A DNA stretch of 64,000 nt from Bradyrhizobium sp. CCBAU 53338 (GTDB lineage Bacteria > Pseudomonadota > Alphaproteobacteria > Rhizobiales > Xanthobacteraceae), in NCBI RefSeq assembly GCF_015291665.1, contig NZ_CP030048.1, forward strand, positions 1,054,001 to 1,118,000. Reading direction: 5' to 3'. This document shows positions 1-7,921 of this stretch, in pieces (position 1 is the first letter of the stretch; each line of letters opens with the position of its first letter). A program made the translations under genes and the position numbers. The notes below the pieces were generated by a model. It worked only from the letters and a program-made list of their open reading frames with translations, searched no databases and had not been told where the DNA came from.

Positions 1-1421
1 CGCTGCGATCGGCGATCTACGCCTTCAAGACCGACTTCGTGGTGGCCGGCTGGATCGCCCGGCTCCAGCCGAGCGAACTCGCTGCGGCACAGACCGCGAT
101 CGCGACCGCCGGCTTCCCGAAGCCCCAGATTCGCGACTACAGCGACAAGCCGATCGACCCCGCCAGCCTCACCCATCCGATCGACGTGCTGATGGACCTC
201 GAGCCGCGCAGCGACGAGACGAAGGCACTCCCGGGCCGCAGTTACGATGACGATCCGGTTCGCAGCGCGATGTTGACGCGGGCCAGGGTCGAGAAGCGGT
301 CGGTCGCCTCCGACCCGGTACCCCTCTTGCGCGGGAACGGTCCGATCGGCGTCATCGTCGCCGCTCCCGTCATCCCCGAGGGCGCCACCGAGCCGGTTGG
401 GTTCATCACGTTCTCCTACGAGCTCGCCTCGCTGATGCTGACCAATGACGATCTTTCGTTGTTCTCGGTCGCGCTGAAGGACCCGCGCAAGGAGGGCAGT
501 GAACTGATTGCCAACGACCAGGGCGTCGTCTCCACCCGGATGACGTCGCCGGACGGCCCGGCCCCGTCGGCAACGCGCACCATCAGCTTTGGAGGCCGCG
601 ACTGGCAGCTCGGCTATTACGCCAAGACCAATTCGGCGCGGCGTGCCGAGCAGACCGCGATCATCGTGGCGGCGATCGGCTTCGCCATCACAGCGATGGT
701 GTGCGGCCTGTTCGGCTACGTCGCCTACAACAACCTGAGGCTCAGCCGCGAGATCCAGGTGCGGATCGGATTCGAGCGGCGGCTGACGGCTGTCATCGAC
801 GAGCTGAATCATCGCGTGAAGAACATCCTTGCCGTGATCCAGTCGATCGTAACGCGAACCCTGCGCCATGGTTCGGACATCGACGTCGCGCGCGAGCTGT
901 TGATCGGCCGCATCCACGCGATGTCCAACGTGGTCTCGCTGCTCAGCGAGAGCCAGTGGCAGGGCGTCAAGCTGAAGGGCCTGTTCGAAGCGCGCGCCAT
1001 TCCGCATGCCGATCGGATCGCGGTCAGCGGTCCGGACATCGCGGTCAGCGCGCGCGCCGCGCAAAGCCTCTCGCTCCTGTTCTTCGAGCTGGCCTCGCAT
1101 TCGGACGAAGGCCTGTCGCTGGTCGGCAAGCATCCGCACATCACCGCGAACTGGACGGTGACGGGCGAGGAGCCCGAGACGGTGTTTCACTTCCGCTGGG
1201 AGGAGTTCAACACCAGCGAGGCGACGCGCCGGCCGGATTCGGATTTCGGCCTGATCCTGCTCGACCGTGTCGCGCCCGAAGCGCTCGGCGGCACCGCCAA
1301 GCGCTACTTCACCGACGTCTCCTACGTCTATGAGCTGACTGCGCCGATGGAGACGGTCGTCGATATGACTGAGCGTGATCGAACGGAAAAGCTGTCGCAG
1401 CCGGTGAAGGCGGTGCGGTAG
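1..1421 (+). CDS. HWE-type sensor histidine kinase, 3' part (5' end outside window)
   Basis: The reading frame is open to the left edge, so the gene starts outside the window. The N-terminal part looks like an extracytoplasmic sensor domain. One membrane helix follows at about nt 655-735. Then comes the phosphoacceptor motif ELNHRVKN (nt 801-824), which is the hallmark of HWE/HisKA_2 kinases and carries the histidine. The ATP-binding domain is eroded. Where the family has HELATNAxKYG the protein reads FELASHSDEG (about nt 1083-1112), so the metal/ATP-binding asparagine is missing, and the glycine-rich GFG box reads DFG. Family knowledge: HWE kinases commonly feed response regulators such as PhyR. 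Inference: this copy can probably still dimerise and be phosphorylated or act as a phosphatase, but autokinase activity is doubtful. Confidence 0.85.
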   Translation, partial: LRSAIYAFKTDFVVAGWIARLQPSELAAAQTAIATAGFPKPQIRDYSDKPIDPASLTHPIDVLMDLEPRSDETKALPGRSYDDDPVRSAMLTRARVEKRSVASDPVPLLRGNGPIGVIVAAPVIPEGATEPVGFITFSYELASLMLTNDDLSLFSVALKDPRKEGSELIANDQGVVSTRMTSPDGPAPSATRTISFGGRDWQLGYYAKTNSARRAEQTAIIVAAIGFAITAMVCGLFGYVAYNNLRLSREIQVRIGFERRLTAVIDELNHRVKNILAVIQSIVTRTLRHGSDIDVARELLIGRIHAMSNVVSLLSESQWQGVKLKGLFEARAIPHADRIAVSGPDIAVSARAAQSLSLLFFELASHSDEGLSLVGKHPHITANWTVTGEEPETVFHFRWEEFNTSEATRRPDSDFGLILLDRVAPEALGGTAKRYFTDVSYVYELTAPMETVVDMTERDRTEKLSQPVKAVR

Positions 1422-1423
1422 CT

Positions 1424-1783
1424 TCAGGTCGAACTCATGCGAGCCGCGATGGCGGTCATCTCGAGTTTCACGCCCGGGCCGAGATCGGCCACGCCGACGG
1501 CGGCACGCGCGGGCAAATGAGCTTCCGCAAAGTGCGCCTTCCAGGCCGCATTGAACGCGGCCTTCTCGCTCAGATCGGTCATGAAGATGGTCACCTGCAA
1601 GACGTTGGCTACGTCGGACCCGAGCGTCTCCAACAGCCGCGACAGCTGACCGAGCACGTCGGTTGCCTGACCGGACATGTCGAGGCTCGTGTCCTCGGGG
1701 ACGATCCCGCCGATGTAAAGCACGCCCGCATGCTCGACCACTTCGTGGAGCAGCCCTTCGTATGGCAAGATGCGCCTGATCAT
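1424..1783 (-). CDS. RidA/YjgF/YER057c/UK114 family protein
   Basis: A protein of 119 residues, the usual size of RidA enamine/imine deaminases, which hydrolyse reactive 2-aminoacrylate released by PLP enzymes. The C-terminal motif PARAAVGVADL carries the conserved arginine, and the following KLEM carries the conserved acidic residue. I chose the ATG at 1783 because AGGAG lies 13 nt upstream and RidA homology begins there. The frame can be extended to a TTG at 1837, but those 18 residues are not RidA-like. It lies just downstream of a TetR-type regulator on the same strand, possibly co-transcribed. Substrate specificity cannot be read from the sequence. Confidence 0.85.
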   Translation of the reverse strand: MIRRILPYEGLLHEVVEHAGVLYIGGIVPEDTSLDMSGQATDVLGQLSRLLETLGSDVANVLQVTIFMTDLSEKAAFNAAWKAHFAEAHLPARAAVGVADLGPGVKLEMTAIAARMSST

Positions 1784-1840
1784 GATGAGAACAATGCTCC
1801 TGTCGAATAGGGTGAGATTTTGTCGGATCCGGCGCAAGGT

Positions 1841-2455
1841 CTAGCCTTTCGGCCGCAACACCAGATCGACCAGAGATCGCGCATAGGCCGGCGTAATCGG
1901 CGCTATCCCGAAGATGTAGCGGTAGAACAGGCTGCCATAGATCGCGTCGTAGAGATCCTGGGCCGGCGCTTCGGCCAAAATGCTGCCGTCACGTTGGCCT
2001 GTTGCGATCATCTCGACCAGCGCGTCGCGGCGGAACTGGAGATAGCGGGCATAGAACAGCTCCGCCGAGCCTGTCTTGGAGATGCATTCGGAGATGACGG
2101 CCAGTTGCACCTTGCCGAACTCGCCTTGCAGGGCCTCGGCATAGGCCGCGGCATGGCGGCGCGCGCGCACCGCGGGCGTACCCGCGCTCACCGGCGGCAG
2201 CGGTAGCATTTGGGCGGCGTGATGGAGAAAGGCGTCGATCAGCAGTGCCTCCCGCGACGGCCACCATTTGTAGATCGTCATCTTGGAGACGTTGGAATGG
2301 CGCGCCACCGCGTCGATCGTGGTCGCGGCAAGGCCGGTCGCGGCCATCAGGGAGTAGGCGCTTTCGAGGATGGCATTGGTGGTCTCGATCGAGCGCGGCC
2401 GGCCGCGCCGGGGCGCACTCGTGACCGTATCGGAGGTGCCTTTCGCTATGACCAA
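1841..2455 (-). CDS. TetR/AcrR family transcriptional regulator
   Basis: A protein of 204 residues with an N-terminal TetR helix-turn-helix at about residues 18-65. The recognition-helix region contains SNVSKMTIYKWWPSREALL, typical of the family. The C-terminal two thirds is the variable ligand-binding and dimerisation part and gives no clue to the inducer. It is upstream of the RidA-like gene in the same direction and downstream of opgC-like DNA, so RidA is the most obvious local target. The start is not backed by a strong ribosome-binding site. Confidence 0.88.
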   Translation of the reverse strand: MVIAKGTSDTVTSAPRRGRPRSIETTNAILESAYSLMAATGLAATTIDAVARHSNVSKMTIYKWWPSREALLIDAFLHHAAQMLPLPPVSAGTPAVRARRHAAAYAEALQGEFGKVQLAVISECISKTGSAELFYARYLQFRRDALVEMIATGQRDGSILAEAPAQDLYDAIYGSLFYRYIFGIAPITPAYARSLVDLVLRPKG

Positions 2456-2551
2456 GCCGGTCTCCCTGCACAGAGGCGCCGCCGCAGGCCGCCTCGTCCC
2501 GCATAGCGCAGGCGCGGCGCCGGTCCTAGCGGAATCGCGCTGATGTCCCGG

Positions 2552-3694
2552 CTAGGCGCGCTGCCGAAAGGCCGCGGGCGCGTCCTGCCGCTTCGACCAG
2601 GAGATATAGTAGGCCACAGCCGTCATCGCGGCGAAACCGACGAGGCTCACCCCGATCTGCATGACGACCAGATTGGCGCCGGTGATCAGGATCAGGTGCC
2701 CGGCGAAGGACAGGAACACGCCGACGCAGAACACGGCGAGCCATTCCTCGCCGCATTTGATCACCATCTGCAGCGGCTTCCATTGCAGCCCCGGATGGTC
2801 GGCCGGAATGAGATGGGTTGCGATGAAGGCCAGCGCGAGGAAATGGATCACGCGATAGGGCGCGAGGCTTTCCTTGTCGGTCGACGAAATGCCGTCGAGC
2901 ACGATGTCAGGAAAATAGGCGGACAGCGTCGGCGAGTGCCGCATCAGGGTGATCGCCATCGCCGCGACGAGATAGGCACCCGCGAGCTCCCGGAGCCAGG
3001 GCAGGCGGCGCAGGCCGTGACCTGACGCGCCGGTCACCGCGAACCAGCCGCCCAGCACCATCAACATCTGCCAGCAGAACGGATTGAAGGTCCATTCCAG
3101 GTCGGGATAGGCATGAAAGGTCCAGCCGAACCGGCGCGCAGCGAGATACAGGGCGACAGATGCGGCCAGAGTCAGGTTCGGACGTCGCAGCAGGCCCCAC
3201 AATGCGAATGGGAAGAAGGCCATCAGCGGAATCATCAGCTGCAGCAGGTCGAGGTTGAGCGGTTCTTCCTGGAGCACCAATCCCTGGACCAGGATGCGCA
3301 GCGGGTGCTCGAGAATACCCGAGATGTTGTAGTCGCTGATGATCTCCGGCGCCATCGACTGCGACGCGACATAGGCGATGGCGTCGATGTAGATCACGAA
3401 CAGCACGACGTAGGCGGCATAGAGCCGCCAGACGCGGCGGAAGATGCGCGTCGCGGCGACGACATAGCCGCGCTCGACCGCCATCTTGCCATGGATGATG
3501 GCGACGCCATAGCCCACGACGAATACGAACAGGTCTGCCGCGCCGCTGAAGCCGAAATTGCGCAGCGTCAGGAGGTTGACGACGTTGTTCGGGATGTGGT
3601 CGACGAACACCGACCAATTGGCGATCCCGAGCGTCAAATAGAGCCTGGCGTCGTGATGGAATGCGGCGAGGTTCGCCCTGACAGACGGCTTCAT
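2552..3694 (-). CDS. opgC: OpgC-family membrane protein (glucan succinyltransferase-like)
   Basis: A 380-residue polytopic membrane protein with roughly ten hydrophobic segments. The N-terminal region (NWSVFVDHIPNNVVNLLTLR followed by FSGAADLFVFVVGYG) is the characteristic opening of OpgC proteins. These acyltransferase-3-like enzymes attach succinyl groups to osmoregulated periplasmic or cyclic glucans. No glucan synthase or export gene is adjacent, so this is an orphan modification gene. Substrate assignment rests on family resemblance only. About 185 nt without a gene separate it from the next upstream gene. Confidence 0.82.
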   Translation of the reverse strand: MKPSVRANLAAFHHDARLYLTLGIANWSVFVDHIPNNVVNLLTLRNFGFSGAADLFVFVVGYGVAIIHGKMAVERGYVVAATRIFRRVWRLYAAYVVLFVIYIDAIAYVASQSMAPEIISDYNISGILEHPLRILVQGLVLQEEPLNLDLLQLMIPLMAFFPFALWGLLRRPNLTLAASVALYLAARRFGWTFHAYPDLEWTFNPFCWQMLMVLGGWFAVTGASGHGLRRLPWLRELAGAYLVAAMAITLMRHSPTLSAYFPDIVLDGISSTDKESLAPYRVIHFLALAFIATHLIPADHPGLQWKPLQMVIKCGEEWLAVFCVGVFLSFAGHLILITGANLVVMQIGVSLVGFAAMTAVAYYISWSKRQDAPAAFRQRA

Positions 3695-3881
3695 GCTAAA
3701 GATTTCATTTGGAATCAGGGCGATGCTTTTAGCGGCAACCGCCTGCCTATCCGAGTAGCGATTGCGTGAAGCCAGCAGGGGATGACCGCGCGTGATGAAA
3801 GATTGCGCAGAAATGGGCTGTTGAATTTCGATCGGCTTGTTCGTCCGGCCGTCAGCGCAACTTTCTTAGTGCGGTCTCGCC

Positions 3882-4334
3882 TTACTCGGCCGGCTCGGCC
3901 GAAGCCTCGTCCGCAGCGCCGGCACGGCTCGCCATGATTCCGAGTGCAACGCCGCCGATGGCCAGGATCGGCAAGAGCCGCTTCACGCCGATGGCGCGGG
4001 CGACCTGCAAGCCCGTCGCAATCAGCATGGGATCGGCGAGCATGCTCGGGGCCGCCTTCGCAGCGCGTTCGGCGGCAATGCGCGCGCGCGTCCGCATCTG
4101 CCGTTTGTAACCCCAATAGGTCCCGGCGGCTGCCAGCGTCAGCAGGAAGAAGATACCGGCGCCAGCGAGGCAGGCCTGCACCGGGCCGTACTTTTCCAGC
4201 ACCGCGATGAAGGCTGCCGCGCAGAGGAAGCATGTGGTGACGAACAGCGCGAACGCCGCACCGGCCGCCAGCGAGGTCAGCCGCACGGTCGTACCCGTCG
4301 ATGCGCTGATGCCGTCGATGATGCGTTGAAACAC
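3882..4334 (-). CDS. small membrane protein, holin superfamily III (PF07332)-like
   Basis: A protein of 150 residues. I start it at GTG 4334 because GAGGAG sits 7 nt upstream. The longer frame to 4364 would place that ribosome-binding site inside the gene. Two hydrophobic helices at about residues 20-75 are followed by a basic stretch, a third hydrophobic segment near the C-terminus and an Ala/Glu-rich tail. This resembles the holin-X/YqjE-like membrane proteins that often neighbour DUF883 proteins. Despite the family name there is no phage context. It follows the DUF883 gene by 89 nt on the same strand and may share its stress promoter. Function unknown. Confidence 0.7.
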   Translation of the reverse strand: MFQRIIDGISASTGTTVRLTSLAAGAAFALFVTTCFLCAAAFIAVLEKYGPVQACLAGAGIFFLLTLAAAGTYWGYKRQMRTRARIAAERAAKAAPSMLADPMLIATGLQVARAIGVKRLLPILAIGGVALGIMASRAGAADEASAEPAE

Positions 4335-4423
4335 GGTCTTGCTCCTCGGATCCCCACAAGCCAATTCGTCACCAGCCGGTCACGTCGGCACAGGCCGTCG
4401 TGACCGCAAGATCTATCGGGCGT

Positions 4424-4795
4424 CTAGCGGCGCCAGGCAAAACCGACCAGGAAGCCGATGCCGAGTGCGACGCCCACGGTCGCGAGTGGCCGTTGCGTGA
4501 TCGCATCTTCCAGCGTCTCCTCGATCGAGCCGTAGGCGTCCTGCGCCGCGCCCATCATCGCGCTGCCGCGCTCGGAGAAATCGTCGAACGTCGAATCCAT
4601 GTTGTCGCGCGCCTGCTTGTAACCGCGCCGGGCCTGCTTGCCCGTGGCGTTGGCGAACGTGTTGAGGGCGTCGGTGATCTGATCGGTGAGGGCGGCGATA
4701 TCGCTTTTCACGGCTGCTACATCCTTCTCGAGGCGTTCTGCGGTGGCTTTGTCAGTCCAGTCTCTCATCCCGGTTTCGCCATTGCTCATTGACAT
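4424..4795 (-). CDS. DUF883/ElaB/YqjD-type tail-anchored protein
   Basis: A protein of 123 residues. The ATG at 4795 has GGAG with 7 nt spacing. A soluble helical part with long amphipathic stretches precedes a C-terminal glycine-rich hydrophobic anchor (VGVALGIGFLVGFAWRR). This is the layout of YqjD/ElaB/DUF883 proteins, which in Escherichia coli are inner-membrane proteins that can bind ribosomes in stationary phase. An exact GGAAC-N16-CGTT (4836-4860, minus strand) lies 40 nt upstream, pointing to transcription by the general stress sigma factor EcfG. The same frame stays open far upstream, but that part is antisense-type noise over the next gene. Confidence 0.82.
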   Translation of the reverse strand: MSMSNGETGMRDWTDKATAERLEKDVAAVKSDIAALTDQITDALNTFANATGKQARRGYKQARDNMDSTFDDFSERGSAMMGAAQDAYGSIEETLEDAITQRPLATVGVALGIGFLVGFAWRR

Positions 4796-4835
4796 CAAGG
4801 GGCTCCAAAACTGTCGGCGGCGATGATAGCCGGAA

Positions 4836-4860
4836 AACGCCTCGTCTTCGGGGAAGTTCC
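4836..4860 (-). promoter_or_regulatory. EcfG-type general stress promoter before DUF883 gene
   Basis: On the minus strand GGAAC (4860-4856), 16 nt, then CGTT (4839-4836): an exact match to the alphaproteobacterial EcfG (sigma-EcfG) promoter. It lies between the stop of the AI-2E-family gene and the DUF883 start, with its -10 element 40 nt from the ATG. Confidence 0.78.
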
Positions 4861-4875
4861 GTTTCGCGGCGGGCC

Positions 4876-5988
4876 TCACGCCTGCGGAAGCTGCGGCGAA
4901 TTCTCCGGCATCAGGTGCTCCTTCAGGATCAACCCGACGATCAGCAGGGGTGACGACAGGAACGCGCCCATCGGGCCCCACAGCCAGGTCCAGAAAGCGA
5001 GCGCGATGAACACGGCGAGCGCATTCAGCGCGAGCCTGCGGCCGATGATGGTCGGCGTGACGAAGTGCCCTTCCATGAAGGTGACACCGCCGAACGCGAG
5101 CGCGGCCATCAACCCGCCGCCGAGGGTCGGAAAGGCGACGAGCCCGACCACGACCAGAACGACGAACATCGCGACCGGTCCGATGATGGGGATGAAGTTG
5201 AGGGCCGCGGCAAGGGCGCCGAGGCCGGCCGGATTCGGCATCCCGGTGAGCCCGCAAACGATGCCGGTCGCGATGCCCACACCGATATTGATGATGGTCA
5301 CCGTCAGCAGATAGTTGCCGAGATGGACCTCGATCTCGTTCAGGATCCGCAGCGTGCGCAGCCGTGCGTCGCGCTCGCCGAACGTCATGATCAATGCGCG
5401 CCGCAAATCGCGCCAGCTTGCGACGAACAAAATCAGGGTCGCGAAGAACAGCAGGAATTCGGCGAAGGTCGGCGACAGGAATTCCAGCGTCGGCTGCACC
5501 CATTCGAACTTGGGAAGCTGGAAGCTCGGCAGCCCCTCGGAGCCGCCGACCATGCCTTGAAGCTCCCGCCACAGCGCCAGCGGCCGGTCGAAGACATGCA
5601 TCTTCTCCTTGAGCTGCGCGCCGAGCTCCGGCAGGCGCGAGCTCCACTCCATGGCGGGTGCTGCAATCAGCGCGAACACGAAGGCGACCATCGCGGTTAC
5701 GGCGATGACGATGAGGACGGCGCCGACGGCTCGCGGCACGCGCCGCTTTTCCAGAAAGGTCGCGGCCGGCGACAGCATGGTGCCGGCAACGATGGCCATC
5801 ACCACTGGCAGGAAAAACGCCTTGGCGACGTAGAGCACGGCGACAACGGCGATCAGGAGCAGGCCGGCCAAGGCAAAGGCGACGAACTCGGTGCGCCGGA
5901 TCACCGGCGGCAGCTCGCTATGGCTGTCGGGAAGCGGGGTGCCTTCGTTGTCGCCGGAAATCAGTCGTTCATTGGGAAGGACGCGCAC
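4876..5988 (-). CDS. AI-2E/PerM family permease
   Basis: A 370-residue membrane protein of the AI-2E transporter superfamily (PF01594). An N-terminal hydrophobic pair is followed by a long periplasmic-type loop and then further helices. The C-terminal half carries GLGALAAALNFIPIIGP and GHFVTPTIIGRRLALNA, typical of PerM/YdiK proteins. I start it at GTG 5988, which has GGGGAG at short spacing. A longer frame reaches 6114, but an exact EcfG promoter (6039-6063) lies inside that extension, so the shorter start is preferred. Substrate unknown: family members export AI-2 or other small molecules, or act as Na+/H+ antiporters. Confidence 0.85.
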   Translation of the reverse strand: MRVLPNERLISGDNEGTPLPDSHSELPPVIRRTEFVAFALAGLLLIAVVAVLYVAKAFFLPVVMAIVAGTMLSPAATFLEKRRVPRAVGAVLIVIAVTAMVAFVFALIAAPAMEWSSRLPELGAQLKEKMHVFDRPLALWRELQGMVGGSEGLPSFQLPKFEWVQPTLEFLSPTFAEFLLFFATLILFVASWRDLRRALIMTFGERDARLRTLRILNEIEVHLGNYLLTVTIINIGVGIATGIVCGLTGMPNPAGLGALAAALNFIPIIGPVAMFVVLVVVGLVAFPTLGGGLMAALAFGGVTFMEGHFVTPTIIGRRLALNALAVFIALAFWTWLWGPMGAFLSSPLLIVGLILKEHLMPENSPQLPQA

Positions 5989-6038
5989 AATATCTCTCCC
6001 CGCACGGAAAGCCTCCGAGCGCGCATTGATGGAGCGAC

Positions 6039-6063
6039 AACGCGCTGGGGCCGGCGGGGTTCC
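6039..6063 (-). promoter_or_regulatory. EcfG-type general stress promoter before AI-2E family gene
   Basis: On the minus strand GGAAC (6063-6059), 16 nt, then CGTT (6042-6039), 50 nt before the GTG at 5988. It is an exact consensus match and is divergent from the promoter at 6123-6148. Confidence 0.75.
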
Positions 6064-6122
6064 ATCGCGGCTTCGTGAAGTCGCACTCGCTTGACTGTGA
6101 CTCGGCTGCCGCACGAAGCGCC

Positions 6123-6148
6123 GGAACTTGAGTCGGCGCTGCGGCGTT
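6123..6148 (+). promoter_or_regulatory. EcfG-type general stress promoter before L,D-transpeptidase gene
   Basis: GGAAC (6123-6127), 17 nt, CGTT (6145-6148), with 46 nt to the ATG at 6195. An exact match that allows the accepted 16/17 spacing. Confidence 0.75.
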
Positions 6149-6194
6149 TACGGGACAGCAGCATCACCCAGATGCACATCCAACGGGGCAGCAC

Positions 6195-6965
6195 ATGACA
6201 AAGTTCTCGTTAGTCCGTCGCAGCTTTTCGCCGCGCGTGGTCACCGCCTGTGCATTTGCGACAGCTTTGCTGACGATGCCGATCGCGGCCCAGGCGCAAA
6301 CGCTCGGCTACGCGGCGATGCAGCCGCAGTTCTATCCGCAGGATCAGGCCTATTCGCAGGGTTATGCGAGCGAAGCGCCGCAAGCCGCCGACGAGGATGC
6401 GGTGTTGCCGGATCGCCTGCGCCGGCAGATCGTCAGCTTCGACCGCAACGAGCCGGCGGGCACCATCGTGATCGATACCGCCAACACCTATCTCTACTAC
6501 GTGCTCGGTAACGGACGCGCCTTGCGCTACGGTGTCGGCGTCGGCCGCGAGGGATTCACCTGGTCGGGCGTGCAGAGCGTCAGCCGCAAGGCAGAATGGC
6601 CGGATTGGCATCCGCCTGCAGAGATGATCGCGCGCCAGCCCTATCTGCCGCGATTCGTCGCCGGTGGCCCCGGCAATCCCCTGGGGGCGCGCGCGATGTA
6701 TCTCGGCTCCAGCGAGTACCGCATTCACGGTACCAACGATCCCACCACGATCGGCAAGTTCGTCTCCTCCGGCTGCATCCGTCTCACCAACGAGGACGTG
6801 ACCGACCTGTTCAGCCGCGTCAGCGTCGGCGCCAAGGTCGTGGTGCTGCCGAAGAACGCACCGCTGATGGCGCGCGGCGGCGATCCCGTGCGCAGGCGGC
6901 CGGTGGTGACGACGCTGCATTCGGGGCGCCAGGCGCTGAATATTTCTGCGTCGTCGGTGGATTAG
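6195..6965 (+). CDS. L,D-transpeptidase (YkuD/ErfK family)
   Basis: A 256-residue secreted enzyme. An N-terminal signal peptide ends at about residue 35 (IAAQAQ). The YkuD catalytic domain covers about residues 90-220. It has the diagnostic HGTN and SSGCIRLTNEDV motifs, which carry the active-site histidine and cysteine. The family makes 3-3 peptidoglycan crosslinks or attaches envelope proteins to peptidoglycan in the periplasm. It is followed after 17 nt by the DUF2865 gene, a likely co-transcribed envelope partner. An EcfG promoter upstream suggests induction in general stress. All catalytic residues appear intact. Confidence 0.92.
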   Translation: MTKFSLVRRSFSPRVVTACAFATALLTMPIAAQAQTLGYAAMQPQFYPQDQAYSQGYASEAPQAADEDAVLPDRLRRQIVSFDRNEPAGTIVIDTANTYLYYVLGNGRALRYGVGVGREGFTWSGVQSVSRKAEWPDWHPPAEMIARQPYLPRFVAGGPGNPLGARAMYLGSSEYRIHGTNDPTTIGKFVSSGCIRLTNEDVTDLFSRVSVGAKVVVLPKNAPLMARGGDPVRRRPVVTTLHSGRQALNISASSVD

Positions 6966-6982
6966 GAGTCTAGCGAGGTTAC

Positions 6983-7636
6983 ATGATGAGACGTTCGATC
7001 AGAAAGCTCGTCGGCGGAACGGCTGCGTTCGTCGCGGTCGCTTCCGTCGGCCTTGCGCTGACGCCGTCGGCGCATGCGGAGGATTTTTTCTCGGCGCTGT
7101 TCGGCGGCTTCCGCATGCGGCCGCCGCCGGAAATCCGCGTGCCGTTCCCGAACGACGACATGCCGCGCTATGACGCACCGCGCCAGCGTGCGTCCTATGG
7201 CGGCGGCACGGCCTTTTGCGTGCGCGGCTGCGATGGCCGCTACTTCCCGGCGCAAGGGGCGGATGCAGAGAGCAAGGCGCAGTCCTGCAAGAGCTTTTGT
7301 CCGGCGTCAGAGACCTCACTGGTCTATGGCAACGATATCGACGATGCCACGACGGACAAGGGCAAATCCTATTCGGACCTGCCCAACGCCTTCCGCTACC
7401 GTAACGAGATCGTCGCGGGCTGTACCTGCAACGGCAAGGATCCGGTCGGGCTGGCGCAGGTCAAGATCGAGGACGACCCGACCCTGCGCAAGGGCGATAT
7501 CGTTGCAGGCAGCGACGGCCTCGTCGTCGCCAACCGCAACGCCAACGATCGCCGCGGTGTCGCGATGAACTTCTCGCCATTGCCGGACAAGATTCGCGCG
7601 AAATTCCGCCAGGTGCCGGTGGTGGCAAAGGAGTAG
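6983..7636 (+). CDS. DUF2865 domain-containing secreted protein
   Basis: A 217-residue protein with a signal peptide (cleavage near SAHA, about residue 32). The DUF2865 region has paired cysteines (FCVRGCDGRYFP, SCKSFCP, CTCNGKDPVG). It ends with the KGDIV..DGLVVAN stretch seen in many Rhizobiales homologues. Even-numbered cysteines suggest disulfides in the periplasm. It lies 17 nt after the L,D-transpeptidase gene, so it is probably in the same stress-induced transcript and may be an envelope protein acting with it. Molecular function unknown. Confidence 0.85.
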   Translation: MMRRSIRKLVGGTAAFVAVASVGLALTPSAHAEDFFSALFGGFRMRPPPEIRVPFPNDDMPRYDAPRQRASYGGGTAFCVRGCDGRYFPAQGADAESKAQSCKSFCPASETSLVYGNDIDDATTDKGKSYSDLPNAFRYRNEIVAGCTCNGKDPVGLAQVKIEDDPTLRKGDIVAGSDGLVVANRNANDRRGVAMNFSPLPDKIRAKFRQVPVVAKE

Positions 7637-7653
7637 GACGTGCTTCGCCTGGC

Positions 7654-7679
7654 GTCATCCTGGCTTTCGCCAGGATGAC
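7654..7679. repeat. short perfect palindrome
   Basis: GTCATCCTGGC, a TTTC loop, GCCAGGATGAC: an 11-bp perfect stem just after the DUF2865 stop. It could act as a transcription barrier, but it resembles the dispersed palindromic units elsewhere in the window and lacks a T-run. Confidence 0.6.
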
Positions 7680-7710
7680 ATCGAGATGTGGCGATCGCCT
7701 TCCCGCGGCC

Positions 7711-7836
7711 TTACGCCGCTCGGATCTTGCCCAGGAAATCGCTGCCCTGATCGCCGAGCTGGCGGCTTTGCGTCAAACGCATCTGCGAGGAGGAGGTCAG
7801 CTGGCGGCTCTGCCGGTAGAATTGCTCATTTCTCAT
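7711..7836 (-). CDS. hypothetical 41-residue protein
   Basis: A short minus-strand frame from ATG 7836 to TAA 7711. The product is polar and Gln/Arg/Ser-rich and contains the near-repeat RQSRQL and TQSRQL, ending DFLGKIRAA. No convincing ribosome-binding site precedes it. It fills most of an otherwise empty 285-nt interval between two plus-strand genes. It may be a real small protein, or a remnant of the C-terminus of a larger gene. I do not recognise a family. Confidence 0.3.
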   Translation of the reverse strand: MRNEQFYRQSRQLTSSSQMRLTQSRQLGDQGSDFLGKIRAA

Positions 7837-7859
7837 AATTTGTAAGGGGTTGCGTCGAT

Positions 7860-7884
7860 GGAACCGGCGCGCGAGACAGGCGTT
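7860..7884 (+). promoter_or_regulatory. EcfG-type general stress promoter before 51-residue membrane protein
   Basis: GGAAC (7860-7864), 16 nt, CGTT (7881-7884), 37 nt before the ATG at 7922. An exact match. Confidence 0.78.
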
Positions 7885-7921
7885 AGGACCTCGTTAGCAA
7901 TTGCCTGAAGGGGACCCTGCG

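Noticed and set aside
3882..4334. Prophage remnant suggested by the holin-like protein
   Set aside because: No other phage genes, no attachment sites, and the neighbours are DUF883 and AI-2E-family genes. The family name is historical.
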